A stretch of DNA of 46,601 nucleotides. Origin: Candidatus Saccharimonadota bacterium (GTDB lineage: Bacteria > Patescibacteriota > Saccharimonadia > Saccharimonadales > Saccharimonadaceae). Made by a program: the position numbers and the translations under genes. Positions 25,566 through 34,247 of this stretch are shown here, piece after piece. Below the pieces are notes generated by a model. That model made no database searches. It saw only the letters and a list, made by a program, of their open reading frames with translations, and had not been told where the DNA came from. The stretch is from NCBI GenBank assembly GCA_017613135.1, contig JAGAEN010000014.1:1-46601 (forward strand). Direction: 5' to 3'. Within the stretch, counting starts at the first letter, position 1. Every line of letters begins with the position of its first letter.

Positions 25566-25835
25566 CTACCAGCTGCTCTTAGTTACACCAGGAATTTCGC
25601 CTTTTGAAGCTTTTTCCCGGAAGTTAATACGTGATAAACCAAATCGGCGCATATAACCGCGTGGACGGCCATCCAACATATCACGATTTTTGAGCCTTGT
25701 CACGGACGAATTGCGTGGAAGCTTTTGCAAACCTTCCAAATCACCGGCGGCTTTTAGCTCAGCGCGTTTAGCTTTATATTTTTCGTACATTTTGCGCCGC
25801 TTTTCATCACGAAGCACTGCAGATTTCTTAGCCAT
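25566..25835 (-). CDS. rpsN: 30S ribosomal protein S14, long zinc-free form
   Basis: An 89-residue S14 with the C-terminal [40 protein letters not shown] core. It lacks the CxxC pairs of the short zinc-binding form. Start overlaps the rplE stop (TAATG). It belongs to the head of the small subunit. Confidence 0.95.
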   Translation of the reverse strand: MAKKSAVLRDEKRRKMYEKYKAKRAELKAAGDLEGLQKLPRNSSVTRLKNRDMLDGRPRGYMRRFGLSRINFREKASKGEIPGVTKSSW

Positions 25836-26440
25836 TACTTCGCTCCTTTCTCAAACGGCATTCCAAAGAGTTCTAGCAATTTGTAGCTTCCTTCCTTTGA
25901 ACCATTTTTAATAATAAACGTTACTTCAAGACCGTGAAGCACTGCTGCATCTTCGAAAGTGATTTCTGGGAACACAGTTTGCTCTTTCAGCCCTAAATTA
26001 TAATTACCTTGTTTGTCAAAAGCCGTGCTAGACACGCCGTGGAAATCACGTACGTGTGGCAAAGCGACATTAATCAAACGATCCACAAATTCGTACATCT
26101 TGTCATTACGAAGAGTAGTGAGATAGCCAACTGGCGCTCCCATACCTTTACGAATTTTGAAGGTTGCAATTGATTTCTTTGCTAGTCTCGAAGTCGGTGC
26201 TTGACCAGTAATTTTCGCGAGGGTAAGTTCCACCGTCTCGGTAAATTTCTTGTCTTCACGCTTCTTGCCTACACCAGAAGAAACAATTACTTTTTTGAGT
26301 TCTGGTACTTGATTGATGTTTTTAAGTCCCAACTCTTTTTGGAGTTTTGCCTTCAGCTCTGTATTATAAAGGGCTTTCAGGCGTGGTTGTGCGCTTACGG
26401 TCTTAGCCGTCGATTTCGCAGCCGTTTTCTTTTCCGCCAT
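25835..26440 (-). CDS. rplE: 50S ribosomal protein L5 with Ala/Lys N-terminal extension
   Basis: A 201-residue L5, which binds 5S rRNA with L18. The core has [42 protein letters not shown] and [13 protein letters not shown]. About 22 extra residues rich in Ala, Lys and Thr precede the usual start. The ATG used overlaps the rplX stop (TAATG), which supports the extended start. Confidence 0.96.
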   Translation of the reverse strand: MAEKKTAAKSTAKTVSAQPRLKALYNTELKAKLQKELGLKNINQVPELKKVIVSSGVGKKREDKKFTETVELTLAKITGQAPTSRLAKKSIATFKIRKGMGAPVGYLTTLRNDKMYEFVDRLINVALPHVRDFHGVSSTAFDKQGNYNLGLKEQTVFPEITFEDAAVLHGLEVTFIIKNGSKEGSYKLLELFGMPFEKGAK

Positions 26441-26712
26441 TACTTAGCTCCTTTCTTGGCTTTCTTAGCTTTTTTGTCAGCCTTTTTGGAAGATTCTGCT
26501 TCCTTGACCAATTTCAAATTCGACAAATCAATTCCCACGTGAATCGTCTTCTTACCACCATTTGGGTTGAAATACGATTTCTTCAAATGGCGCTCGACAA
26601 TGCCAATGCCTTCGAGGCAGGCTTTGCCGTTTTTGCGGTCCACACGGACAATTTTTGCTCCTTTGCCTTTGTTGTCACCGGCAATGATTTTTACAGTATC
26701 ACCAATTTTCAT
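26440..26712 (-). CDS. rplX: 50S ribosomal protein L24 with lysine-rich tail
   Basis: A 90-residue L24, an assembly initiator. The KOW motif is visible at the N-terminus (KIGDTVKIIAGDNKGKGAKIVRVD), followed by NPNGGKKTIHVGIDLSNLKLV. The last 17 residues are almost only Lys and Ala. It directly abuts rplN. Confidence 0.95.
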   Translation of the reverse strand: MKIGDTVKIIAGDNKGKGAKIVRVDRKNGKACLEGIGIVERHLKKSYFNPNGGKKTIHVGIDLSNLKLVKEAESSKKADKKAKKAKKGAK

Positions 26713-27081
26713 TTAGAGTACCTCCGGTGCCAAGCTAATAATTTTATTAAAACCAAGGTCACGAAGCTCACGAGGAATCGGACCAAACACACGTGTACCA
26801 CGTGGAGTCTTATCTTCGTTTACGAGCACTGCCGCATTTTCGTCAAACCGAATGGTCGAACCATCTGGACGGCGAATTGGCTGGACTGTTCTCACAATCA
26901 CTGCCTTCACCACGGCTTTTTTCTTCACGCCACCAGTTGGCGAAGCATCTTTTACTGAACAAGTGACGATGTCACCTACACGGGCATACCGTGCACGAGT
27001 GCCACCAAGCACGCGGATCACTCCGAGCTCCTTAGCGCCACTGTTGTCAGCAACTTTTAATCTAGTTTCTTGCTGTATCAT
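26713..27081 (-). CDS. rplN: 50S ribosomal protein L14
   Basis: A 122-residue L14 of standard length, with [31 protein letters not shown] and the [31 protein letters not shown] block. It forms part of the intersubunit bridge region. It directly abuts rpsQ. Confidence 0.97.
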   Translation of the reverse strand: MIQQETRLKVADNSGAKELGVIRVLGGTRARYARVGDIVTCSVKDASPTGGVKKKAVVKAVIVRTVQPIRRPDGSTIRFDENAAVLVNEDKTPRGTRVFGPIPRELRDLGFNKIISLAPEVL

Positions 27082-27426
27082 TTACTTATCCCCCTCTTCT
27101 GCCTTTTTATCAGCAGCTTTCTTATCCGCGCCAACTTTTTCTGGCATCTCTACGGTGTTGACATCTTCTTTGAGTTCAACAGTACCGTGAGATTTTTCCA
27201 AAATTTTGACAAGCGTATAAGCCTTAGTTTTTGACAAAGGCCGAGTCGCCGCGATTTCTACGCGGTCGCCAATTTTGGCCTCGTTCTTTTCATCATGGGC
27301 AGTGTATTTACGAGTCTTCGTGTATTGCTTGCGATAAAGTGGATGAGTTTCGCGAGATACAATCGCTACGGTAATGGTCTTATCACGCTTATCGGAAGTC
27401 ACTACCCCTACTAATGTGTGTGCCAT
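27082..27426 (-). CDS. rpsQ: 30S ribosomal protein S17 with charged tail
   Basis: A 114-residue S17, longer than the usual ~85. The OB-fold core has VGVVTSDKRDKTITVAI, HPLYRKQYTKTRKYTAHDE and EIAATRPLSKTKAYTLV; a 30-residue Lys/Ala/Glu/Asp-rich tail follows. Only one base separates it from rplP, so rpmC (L29), which normally lies between them, is missing from this place. Confidence 0.95.
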   Translation of the reverse strand: MAHTLVGVVTSDKRDKTITVAIVSRETHPLYRKQYTKTRKYTAHDEKNEAKIGDRVEIAATRPLSKTKAYTLVKILEKSHGTVELKEDVNTVEMPEKVGADKKAADKKAEEGDK

Positions 27427-27427
27427 T

Positions 27428-27847
27428 TTAGAACTCCTCTTTCTTAATTATTTTGCATTTCACTGGCAACTTGTGTGACGCAAGGCGAAGAGCCTCTTTG
27501 GCCTGCTCATCGGTCACGTCAGCGATTTCAAACATCACTGTGCCAGCCTTTACTTTCGCCACAAAGAATTGTGGTTCACCTTTACCAGAACCCATTTTTA
27601 CATCAAGTGGTTTCTTGGTTACTGGTGTATGTGGGAAAATCCGAATCCAGATTTTACCACCACGCTTAATATAACGCGTAATCGCTTGACGAGCCGCCTC
27701 AATTTGCTTTGAGTTGACACGCTCATTGTCAAGTGACATTAGGCCATAGTCACCAAACGCTACGGTATTGCAACGAGTGGCTACGCCTTCGTTTTTACCT
27801 TTGCGAACCTTGCGGTGCGCAGTCTTCTTTGGAAGTAAAATCGCCAT
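27428..27847 (-). CDS. rplP: 50S ribosomal protein L16
   Basis: A 139-residue L16 of standard length, near the peptidyl transferase centre. Typical segments are LLPKKTAHRKVRKGKNEG, FGDYGL, GGKIWIRIFPHTPVTKKPLDVKMGSGKG and the VMFEIADV region. One base separates it from rpsC. Confidence 0.97.
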   Translation of the reverse strand: MAILLPKKTAHRKVRKGKNEGVATRCNTVAFGDYGLMSLDNERVNSKQIEAARQAITRYIKRGGKIWIRIFPHTPVTKKPLDVKMGSGKGEPQFFVAKVKAGTVMFEIADVTDEQAKEALRLASHKLPVKCKIIKKEEF

Positions 27848-27848
27848 A

Positions 27849-28475
27849 TTATTTCTCCCCCTTGTAGATCCAAACTTTCACGCCGACGATACCAGCAATT
27901 GTTGGTGCGTGATGGCAGTAAAAGTCGATATCTGCTCTTAAAGTATGTAGAGGCACGGAACCTTCAATGAATTTCTCCCGGCGAGACATCTCGGCGCCAT
28001 TTAGACGACCAGATACCTCAATACGTACACCCTTGGCACCTGCATTCATCGTTGATTGCAGAGCCATTTTGACGGCACGACGGAAGTTCATCCGCTTACC
28101 GAGCTGGAAACCAATGTTTTCCGCTACGAGTTTAGCATTTAATTCTGGTTTCTTGACCTCTTCTACGTTAATACGTACTGGCCCCGAAACGATTTTCTCA
28201 AGTTCTTTCTTGAGTTCATTGATGCCAGCGCCTTGCTTACCGATTACTGCGCCTGCTTTCGCAGTCAAAATTGTAACCGTAGTAAGATTGGCGGAGCGTT
28301 CAATGTTGATTCGCGCGATAGTTGGGCGATTTTTGTACCGCTCTTCGATCATTTCACGAATCTTCACGTCTTCCACGAGCCAATGACGAAAGTCGCTCTT
28401 CCTGGTAAACCACTTAGAAGACCAGTCCTTGCTCACTTGGAGACGGTAAGAGATGGGATTAACCTTCTGACCCAT
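27849..28475 (-). CDS. rpsC: 30S ribosomal protein S3
   Basis: A 208-residue S3. It starts MGQKVNPISYRLQVSKDWSSKW, contains a KH domain (LTTVTILTAKAGAVIGKQGAGINELKKEL) and the C-terminal RREKFIEGSVPLHTLRADIDFY region that lines the mRNA entry channel. It lacks the longer acidic or basic tail of many S3 proteins, unlike several neighbours that gained tails. Confidence 0.97.
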   Translation of the reverse strand: MGQKVNPISYRLQVSKDWSSKWFTRKSDFRHWLVEDVKIREMIEERYKNRPTIARINIERSANLTTVTILTAKAGAVIGKQGAGINELKKELEKIVSGPVRINVEEVKKPELNAKLVAENIGFQLGKRMNFRRAVKMALQSTMNAGAKGVRIEVSGRLNGAEMSRREKFIEGSVPLHTLRADIDFYCHHAPTIAGIVGVKVWIYKGEK

Positions 28476-28476
28476 A

Positions 28477-28908
28477 TTACTTTTTCTCCTTTTCAGCCTT
28501 CTTTACAGCTGGCTTCTTAACTTCTTTAGCTTCAGCTGGTTTCTCGGCTTTCTTTACTTTTTCTTCGCCGGCGACCTCGACGAAAATGTTGCTTGAAATT
28601 TTCTCAAATGGAAGAGCTCTACCACGAGATGCTGGTACATACCGACGCATTCTGGTACCGCTCGTTACGAAAATTCGGGCGATTCTAATGGTCTTCGGAT
28701 CAATCGAAACCTTAGAATTATTTAGTAGATTTGCATTAGCTGATTCAATAGCTTTAAGGACTGCCCGAGCCGCTCGGCGTGGGGTGTTTTCAAGAATCAC
28801 CACTGCGTCAGCGACATAGCGATCACGTACAAGCGATGCTACGATGCTAGTCTTTCTTGGCAATGAATCGATGCCTTTTTCATAGGCGTGTGCGAAATGA
28901 GTACTCAT
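28477..28908 (-). CDS. rplV: 50S ribosomal protein L22 with Lys/Ala/Glu tail
   Basis: A 143-residue L22. The core includes RKTSIVASLVRDRYVADAVVILENTPRRAARAVLKAIESANANLLNN and the tunnel-lining loop ending in SGTRMRRYVPASRGRA. About 30 extra C-terminal residues rich in Lys, Ala and Glu follow. Start overlaps the rpsS stop (TAATG). Confidence 0.96.
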   Translation of the reverse strand: MSTHFAHAYEKGIDSLPRKTSIVASLVRDRYVADAVVILENTPRRAARAVLKAIESANANLLNNSKVSIDPKTIRIARIFVTSGTRMRRYVPASRGRALPFEKISSNIFVEVAGEEKVKKAEKPAEAKEVKKPAVKKAEKEKK

Positions 28909-29201
28909 TAGTTAGCTCCTTTCGCGGCTGCAGCCTCAGCGGCTTTCTTACCACCGTGGCGCTTAAACTTACGAGTTGGCGCAAATTCGCCAAGCTTGTG
29001 ACCGACCATATTTTCAGAAACAAACACTGGCACGTGCATTTTACCATTATGAACGGCAATCGTCCGGCCCACCATTTCTGGTGAAATCGTCGACTGGCGT
29101 GCCCAAGTCTTAATTACGGTGCGATCCTCGCTGGAGAGAGCGGCAACTTTCTTCGCGAGTTTGTAGTCTACAAATAGACCTTTCTTCAGACTCCGAGACA
29201 T
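28908..29201 (-). CDS. rpsS: 30S ribosomal protein S19
   Basis: A 97-residue S19. [42 protein letters not shown] and [21 protein letters not shown] are classic. A short Ala-rich tail ends it. It overlaps the rplB stop (TAATG). Confidence 0.97.
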   Translation of the reverse strand: MSRSLKKGLFVDYKLAKKVAALSSEDRTVIKTWARQSTISPEMVGRTIAVHNGKMHVPVFVSENMVGHKLGEFAPTRKFKRHGGKKAAEAAAAKGAN

Positions 29202-30037
29202 TATTTCCTCTTTCCTTCGTGGCGACTGCGCACGATCATTTTATTAGTTTTCTTATTATGACGAGTACGGTAACCAAGCGTGAGTTGACCCCAAGGTGTA
29301 CGAGGAGCCTTACCCGAACCGTGACGACCACCGTCACCACCACCGTGTGGGTGATCCGTTGCGTTCATCACGACACCACGTACCGTCGGGCGAATACCCT
29401 TGCGACGACGACGACCCGCAGCACCGATTTTCACATTTTGATGCTGAAGGTTTGAAACCGTACCAATTGAAGCTTCACAAGCGAGGAGTACTTTACGCAC
29501 TTCGCCAGAAGGCATTCTAAGCGTGGCATAGCCATCTTCCTTTGCCATCAGCTGTGCTTGCGCACCAGCAGCGCGTACCATTTGTGCGCCTCTACCAGGA
29601 GTAAGCTCAATTGCGTATACAAAAGTACCTACTGGAATATTTTCAAGTGGCAGACGATTGGAATCTTCGACTTCAATCTCGTTACCAGTCTTAAAAGTAG
29701 TACCCTTCGTCATTTTCGTGTCAGCAAGTACATAATAATATGTACCGTTTTGGTCTTTCACCCGAGCAATTCGTGCCGAGCGATTTGGATCGTATTCGAT
29801 TTCCTCAACTGTCAAAGTAAGATCCTTTGGCAAATTGTAGGTCATAATACGATAGTGGCGCTTCACACCACCACCACGGTGACGCACCGTGATGCGACCT
29901 TGGTTGTTCTTACCCGCTTGTTGCTTTTTGGCCACGAGCAAAGACTTCATTGGCTTATTGGTCGTAATTTGATCATAATCCTCAGTTGTCTTTTGGCGTT
30001 GCGCCGGCGTAATCGGGCGATATGCTTTAATAGCCAT
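29201..30037 (-). CDS. rplB: 50S ribosomal protein L2
   Basis: A 278-residue L2 of standard length, a primary 23S rRNA binder next to the peptidyl transferase centre. Signature segments are [30 protein letters not shown] and the [19 protein letters not shown] region containing the conserved histidine. Start overlaps the rplW stop (TAATG). Confidence 0.98.
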   Translation of the reverse strand: MAIKAYRPITPAQRQKTTEDYDQITTNKPMKSLLVAKKQQAGKNNQGRITVRHRGGGVKRHYRIMTYNLPKDLTLTVEEIEYDPNRSARIARVKDQNGTYYYVLADTKMTKGTTFKTGNEIEVEDSNRLPLENIPVGTFVYAIELTPGRGAQMVRAAGAQAQLMAKEDGYATLRMPSGEVRKVLLACEASIGTVSNLQHQNVKIGAAGRRRRKGIRPTVRGVVMNATDHPHGGGDGGRHGSGKAPRTPWGQLTLGYRTRHNKKTNKMIVRSRHEGKRK

Positions 30038-30441
30038 TACTTATTCTCCTTACCTGCATTCTTGTCGGCTTTTTTGGCTTTTTTATCGGCCTTAGCCTCC
30101 TTTGCGCTGGTTTTATTATCTTCTGGTTCTTCGAATACTTTAATCGAATCGCCTTCTTTCAAAGTTACATAAGCGAACTTCTTGTCTTGACGGTGAGTAA
30201 TACCAGGATAAGCGTGCTTACCCTTGCTAAATTTAGTCTTCTTACCGTTACGAATCAAAGTCCGAACATCTGTAACTGTGACATTAAATTCTTTTTCCAC
30301 CATCTTGATTACTTCTTGCTTAGAAGTCGAAAGCTTCACTGGGAACACGTAGGTTCTCTTAGCTTGTTCAAGATAGGTTTTTTCTGTAGCACGTGGTTCA
30401 ATCATATGAAGTGCCACCTTTGCGGTTTTCTTCTCTGCCAT
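30037..30441 (-). CDS. rplW: 50S ribosomal protein L23 with Lys/Ala tail
   Basis: A 134-residue L23, longer than the usual ~95. The core has IEPRATEKTYLEQAKRTYVFPV and NVTVTDVRTLIRNGKKTKFSKGK; a tail of about 30 residues dominated by Lys and Ala follows. L23 sits at the tunnel exit where SecA, SRP and trigger factor dock, so the tail would lie on the ribosome surface there. Confidence 0.95.
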   Translation of the reverse strand: MAEKKTAKVALHMIEPRATEKTYLEQAKRTYVFPVKLSTSKQEVIKMVEKEFNVTVTDVRTLIRNGKKTKFSKGKHAYPGITHRQDKKFAYVTLKEGDSIKVFEEPEDNKTSAKEAKADKKAKKADKNAGKENK

Positions 30442-30442
30442 T

Positions 30443-31039
30443 TTACTTATCTCCCTTCAACCACTTCGTGGTAGCCTTGAGCGCTGCATCCGAGAAAACA
30501 ATCGCATCAGCGTTCATGATATCAAATACGTTGAGATAAGTCGCACGTACTAATTTAACATTTGGAAGATTGTTGGTCGAACGAAGCACTTCTGGAGTCT
30601 TCTCCGCCGCCACTACGAGCACATACTTGCCCTCGAGTTTCATATCTTTCAAAATCTTAGCTGCGTCTTTGGTCTTGCCAGTGAGTTTAACCTCTGCTGG
30701 TAATATGCGTACCGCTTTTTCAGCATTTTTCATTGAAAGTGCTTGCTTTACAGCTTGTTGTTTAGCGCTGCGTGAGAGTTTCTTGGTGAAATTCTCTTCG
30801 CCAGTGCGACCAAAGGCCACACCACCGTGCCGCCAAATCGGGTTACGGGTAGAGCCGAAACGTGCCCGACCAGTACCTTTTTGCTTCCAAGGTTTCTTGC
30901 CACCACCAGACACTTCACCACGCTTCAAAGTTTTAGCGTGCGAAGAGCGTGAGTTTGCAAGATACGCATCGTAAGCGAGTTTCACTAGTTCGTGGTTTTC
31001 TACGGAAAGACCAAACACTTCTTTATCTAAAGTTGCCAT
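30443..31039 (-). CDS. rplD: 50S ribosomal protein L4
   Basis: A 198-residue L4. The conserved SRSSHAKTLKRGEVSGGGKKPWKQKGTGRARFGSTRNPIWRHGGVAFG loop reaches into the exit tunnel. In E. coli L4 autoregulates the S10 operon through its leader; whether it does so here is unknown, but the operon does have a structured leader. Confidence 0.96.
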   Translation of the reverse strand: MATLDKEVFGLSVENHELVKLAYDAYLANSRSSHAKTLKRGEVSGGGKKPWKQKGTGRARFGSTRNPIWRHGGVAFGRTGEENFTKKLSRSAKQQAVKQALSMKNAEKAVRILPAEVKLTGKTKDAAKILKDMKLEGKYVLVVAAEKTPEVLRSTNNLPNVKLVRATYLNVFDIMNADAIVFSDAALKATTKWLKGDK

Positions 31040-31040
31040 A

Positions 31041-31661
31041 TTACTCCTTTCCCTCCACGACTACGATGCCTTTTTTCGGACCTGGCACAGCACCTTTAAG
31101 GCCAATCAAATTGTTCGCCGCGTCAATATACGCTACGACCAAATTCTTGACCGTCACGGTGTCGTGACCCATCCGACCAGACATTCTTTTGCCTTTAAAT
31201 ACTTTTTGTGGATACATCGAGCCGATAGAACCGACTTTTCTGATATCGCCCTTGAAGCCGTGCGTATTGCGGGATTCTTGGAAATTCCAACGCTTAATCG
31301 TACCAGCATAGCCTTTACCCTTGCTAGTACCCGTCACAGCTACCTTGTCACCCAATTTAAAACTCTCAACCGTGAGTGAGTCGCCGAGTTTCATTCCGTC
31401 AGGAAGCGCTTCCACGCGGAATTCTTTGAGGACTTTAGGTTTTACATTTTCTCCAGCCTTTTTCACGTGGCCGGAAACCGACTTGCTCAGATTCTTACCC
31501 TGACCATATCCCACCTGCACAGCATTATAACCGTCGGTTTCGACAGTTTTTATCTGAGTCACTGTGCAAGGGCCAGCTTGAAGGATTGTAACCGGAGTCA
31601 CAACACCATCTTCACCGATGATCTGAGTCATACCAATCTTGGTGCCGAGAATGACTTGCAT
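31041..31661 (-). CDS. rplC: 50S ribosomal protein L3, first gene of the operon
   Basis: A 206-residue L3. Signature parts are LGTKIGMTQI, SKGKGYAGTIKRWNF, and RKVGSIGSMYPQKVFKGKRMSGRMGHDTVTVKNL. It is the first gene of the S10/spc unit; rpsJ (S10) does not precede it in this window, since prfB ends just upstream of the promoter. An AAAGGAAAGG ribosome binding site precedes the ATG. Confidence 0.97.
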   Translation of the reverse strand: MQVILGTKIGMTQIIGEDGVVTPVTILQAGPCTVTQIKTVETDGYNAVQVGYGQGKNLSKSVSGHVKKAGENVKPKVLKEFRVEALPDGMKLGDSLTVESFKLGDKVAVTGTSKGKGYAGTIKRWNFQESRNTHGFKGDIRKVGSIGSMYPQKVFKGKRMSGRMGHDTVTVKNLVVAYIDAANNLIGLKGAVPGPKKGIVVVEGKE

Positions 31662-31836
31662 TTCTTACCTTTCCTTTAATTTTTAGTTGTTGTTTGCTGG
31701 TAATCCAGCACTCCACGCCCCTGTAAGGCGTAATGTGAGTTTTGCCTCTGTACAACAGGCAAAACAGCACTATTAAAACTAGACTTTTAGGCTGGTTTCC
31801 TATTCGGACCTCTCCTTATGTCTAGATAACAATACT
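31662..31836 (-). ncRNA. Structured leader of the S10 operon (candidate cis-regulatory RNA)
   Basis: About 170 bases between the promoter and rplC hold four stem-loops. From 5' to 3' on the minus strand: a long-range stem CTAGAC/GTCTAG (31820-31825 with 31779-31784) enclosing a purine-rich internal region; an 11-bp stem around GTTTTGCCTGT (31739-31765); ACGCC/GGCGT (31715-31731); and GCTGG/CCAGC with a 4-base loop (31696-31709). The ribosome binding site follows. Ribosomal operons are often controlled by their products through such leaders; I cannot assign this one to a known family. Confidence 0.55.
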
Positions 31837-31845
31837 ATTTTAGCA
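31837..31845 (-). promoter_or_regulatory. Extended -10 promoter of S10/proximal spc operon
   Basis: TGCTAAAAT on the minus strand, immediately downstream of the prfB stop (31852). It drives rplC through rpsH. Confidence 0.6.
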
Positions 31846-31851
31846 CACTTT

Positions 31852-32925
31852 TTAGAAATTTTCAAGATATTTATCGATAAAATTATCAATTTTGCCATCT
31901 AAGACCGCATCTGGGTCAGTTTCTTCGTAATTTGTGCGAGTATCTTTCACTAATTTATACGGCTGCAATACATAATTTCTAATTTGCTGGCCCCAACCTG
32001 CCGACTCACCAGCCCGGAGCTCGCCAATCGTCGCGGCGTGTTGCTCCATTTGCATCTGCGCTAACTTACCGCGCAAAATCTCCATCGCCTTTTCCTTGTT
32101 TTGAAGTTGTGAACGCTCATTTTGAATCGCCACCACCGTATTGGTTGGAAGATGCGTAATTCTCACCGCTGAATTAGTCGTGTTTACTGATTGCCCACCA
32201 TGCCCACCAGAATGATATACGTCAATTCGTAAATCTTTTTCATCAATTAAAACTTCCGTGTCCGCCTTAATCACCGGCAAAACTTCAATCAGTGCAAACG
32301 AAGTCTGCCTTAAGTTTTGCGCATTAAATGGTGAAAGCCTCACCAGCCGATGCACTCCGTGTTCGGATTTCAAAGTACCATACGCATTCGCTCCGCTCAC
32401 CTCGTACACCGCCGTTTTAATACCCGCTTCTTCGCCTTCCACTTTTTCAATCAGGGTCGCCTTAAATCCGTGCCTTTCAAAAAACCTAAGATACATCCTT
32501 TCGAGCATCCCCGCCCAGTCCATCGCTTCCGTACCACCCGCACCAGACGTAATTCTCATAATCGCATCATTTTTGTCATACGGGCCCGTAAATCGCAAAG
32601 ATTTTTTCAAATTATCAAAATCACGCTCCATTGCGCCGAGCTGCTCCGCCATTTCATCTTTCAAACTTTCATCCGACATTTGAATTAACTCGCCCATATC
32701 ATTAATCTGAGTTTTAAGAAGCACCCAATCTTGCACTTCTTCATTTAGACGCGCCAATTCCTGGTTTTTTTCGGTCGCTTTTTTTACATCTTTCCAAATC
32801 TCCGGCTCCGCCACTTCTTTCTCTAGCTCTGCTACTTCCACCAATTTATCATCAATCGACAATTTTTCATAAACCTTCAAAAAACTACCGTGAAGTTCTG
32901 TCAACCGTTTCCTTAATTCGTCCAT
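31852..32925 (-). CDS. prfB: Peptide chain release factor 2
   Basis: A 357-residue RF2. The stop-codon recognition motif SPF is present (VRLSPFNAQN) and so is the catalytic GGQ (HSGGHGGQSVN). It releases peptides at UAA and UGA, which argues that UGA is a stop in this organism. The usual +1 programmed frameshift near codon 25 is absent: one uninterrupted frame runs from MDELRKRLTEL. It overlaps the upstream hypothetical gene by 13 bases and may be cotranscribed with it. Confidence 0.96.
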   Translation of the reverse strand: MDELRKRLTELHGSFLKVYEKLSIDDKLVEVAELEKEVAEPEIWKDVKKATEKNQELARLNEEVQDWVLLKTQINDMGELIQMSDESLKDEMAEQLGAMERDFDNLKKSLRFTGPYDKNDAIMRITSGAGGTEAMDWAGMLERMYLRFFERHGFKATLIEKVEGEEAGIKTAVYEVSGANAYGTLKSEHGVHRLVRLSPFNAQNLRQTSFALIEVLPVIKADTEVLIDEKDLRIDVYHSGGHGGQSVNTTNSAVRITHLPTNTVVAIQNERSQLQNKEKAMEILRGKLAQMQMEQHAATIGELRAGESAGWGQQIRNYVLQPYKLVKDTRTNYEETDPDAVLDGKIDNFIDKYLENF

Positions 32926-34196
32926 CTTGTTATCTTTCGCACCCCACCATTTTCATACATTACAGCCTTATTTCTTGTCTGTGCCACTCTTAACCCACCG
33001 CGATCCGGATCACTTTCTGCGCCATTCATAAAACTATCTGCCGCAGTCATGATCCCATTATAAGTTGCATCATAGTGAAAATCAGAATCTCGTCTGTTGG
33101 GGTCTCTAAACAGCTGTTCTAGTATCGTCACCCTACCAGCATCGTCGCTCTGACTTATTTCGCTCATCACATCTGCCGGCAACATACCTCTTTTTTGCAT
33201 TGCGTCAATTGTTAGTAATGCACTTTTTCTTAATGCTACGTTAGTGAGATCCCTTACAACTTTCAGCTTTTCTTTTGCTAAAACGAATTCCGGACGATTT
33301 TTATAGCTTCTCGGCATCATTTTTATCATCATTTCTGCCTGACGGTTAATTTCGGAAATGACTTTAAACTGCGTAGTAACAGTTCTGGGGTCATCGTTGA
33401 TTATCTCTACGCTTTTTGGTTCATATTTTTTGCGTTCACTATTATAAGTAAAATCATATTGTCTAATTGAATCAGCCATCTCGCCATTTATCCCAATCAC
33501 AAACCTAGGAATTAGGTCGATTTTGCGCTTATCATGCCCGCCCGTCTCTTTATTTTTCACTGGATTAGTATAAAAATCCAACTGCGAAAAACCAAAAGGT
33601 GCCGGCTGCTGATAATTGTCTTTTTCGTTATTTGATCTCGAAATCTTCTCCGCAAAATATTCCGTTGCTTCTCTTTTTGCAACCGCTCTAGGTAACCGTT
33701 CATCTTCTTTCCAGGTGGTAGCATCAATCCCAATTTCAATTTGATTACCGGCATCTGGGTATTTTCCGCAAAGCATCGGGCCCAAAACTATTGTTGCCAC
33801 AGAATCAATTTTGTGCCGCCAATCATCAAAACGACGAGTCGAAGTACTTGTTGCACGAAAATCCCATCTACCATCTTTTAAGGTATCCCCCAACCACCCT
33901 AACCTAGCAATACCATAATTAGTTAATGACTCCAGTACCTCGGCATTTTTGACGTTTGGACCTTTTTCAGATTTTTCTCTTTCTAAATAGTATTCCTCGC
34001 TTTCAACCACATGATACAGTTTTTGTTCGTTATGAACACCACCCCAACCATCGTCAACTAGTTTCTGATACCGCTTTCGAATACGCTCTTTACGATCAGC
34101 CAAAGCGGTTCCCCCTAATTTTCTATCCGTAAATCTTTTTCTATCACCTTGTTCTTCACGATCAAGATTTTGCAAAGCTAATTTTTCAGTATTCAT
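32913..34196 (-). CDS. Hypothetical protein of 427 residues
   Basis: I do not recognise this protein. It has a charged N-terminus (about 1-70, rich in Arg, Lys, Glu), a central region with IEIGIDATTWKEDERLPRAVAKREATEYFAEKI and LDFYTNPVKNKETGGHDKRKIDLIPRFVIGI, and a helical C-terminal third. There is no signal peptide or membrane segment, so it should be cytoplasmic. The start at 34196 is chosen because an extended -10 (TGGTATATT) lies 7 bases upstream; a longer reading from 34247 would overlap that promoter and the preceding terminator. Its end overlaps prfB by 13 bases, suggesting coupling. Confidence 0.65.
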   Translation of the reverse strand: MNTEKLALQNLDREEQGDRKRFTDRKLGGTALADRKERIRKRYQKLVDDGWGGVHNEQKLYHVVESEEYYLEREKSEKGPNVKNAEVLESLTNYGIARLGWLGDTLKDGRWDFRATSTSTRRFDDWRHKIDSVATIVLGPMLCGKYPDAGNQIEIGIDATTWKEDERLPRAVAKREATEYFAEKISRSNNEKDNYQQPAPFGFSQLDFYTNPVKNKETGGHDKRKIDLIPRFVIGINGEMADSIRQYDFTYNSERKKYEPKSVEIINDDPRTVTTQFKVISEINRQAEMMIKMMPRSYKNRPEFVLAKEKLKVVRDLTNVALRKSALLTIDAMQKRGMLPADVMSEISQSDDAGRVTILEQLFRDPNRRDSDFHYDATYNGIMTAADSFMNGAESDPDRGGLRVAQTRNKAVMYENGGVRKITRWTN

Positions 34197-34203
34197 AGTA
34201 CTA

Positions 34204-34212
34204 AATATACCA
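34204..34212 (-). promoter_or_regulatory. Extended -10 promoter of 427-aa gene and prfB
   Basis: TGGTATATT on the minus strand, 7 bases before the ATG at 34196, implying a leaderless transcript. Confidence 0.55.
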
Positions 34213-34220
34213 TACACCAT

Positions 34221-34247
34221 AAAAAAGTGCCACCTACACGGTGGCAC
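34221..34247 (-). terminator. Terminator overlapping the end of the 109-aa gene
   Basis: Perfect 8-bp stem GTGCCACC/GGTGGCAC (34227-34234 with 34240-34247), 5-base loop, six T on the minus strand. The ascending arm contains the last codons of the gene and the stop codon lies in the hairpin. Confidence 0.85.

Noticed and set aside
32800-32925. Programmed +1 frameshift in prfB
   Set aside because: I looked for the in-frame UGA after an internal Shine-Dalgarno near codon 25; the frame is continuous from the ATG.
33700-33800. PD-(D/E)XK nuclease site in the 427-aa protein
   Set aside because: The IEIGIDATT segment is suggestive, but no convincing Asp...(Asp/Glu)-x-Lys pattern with correct spacing could be fixed.
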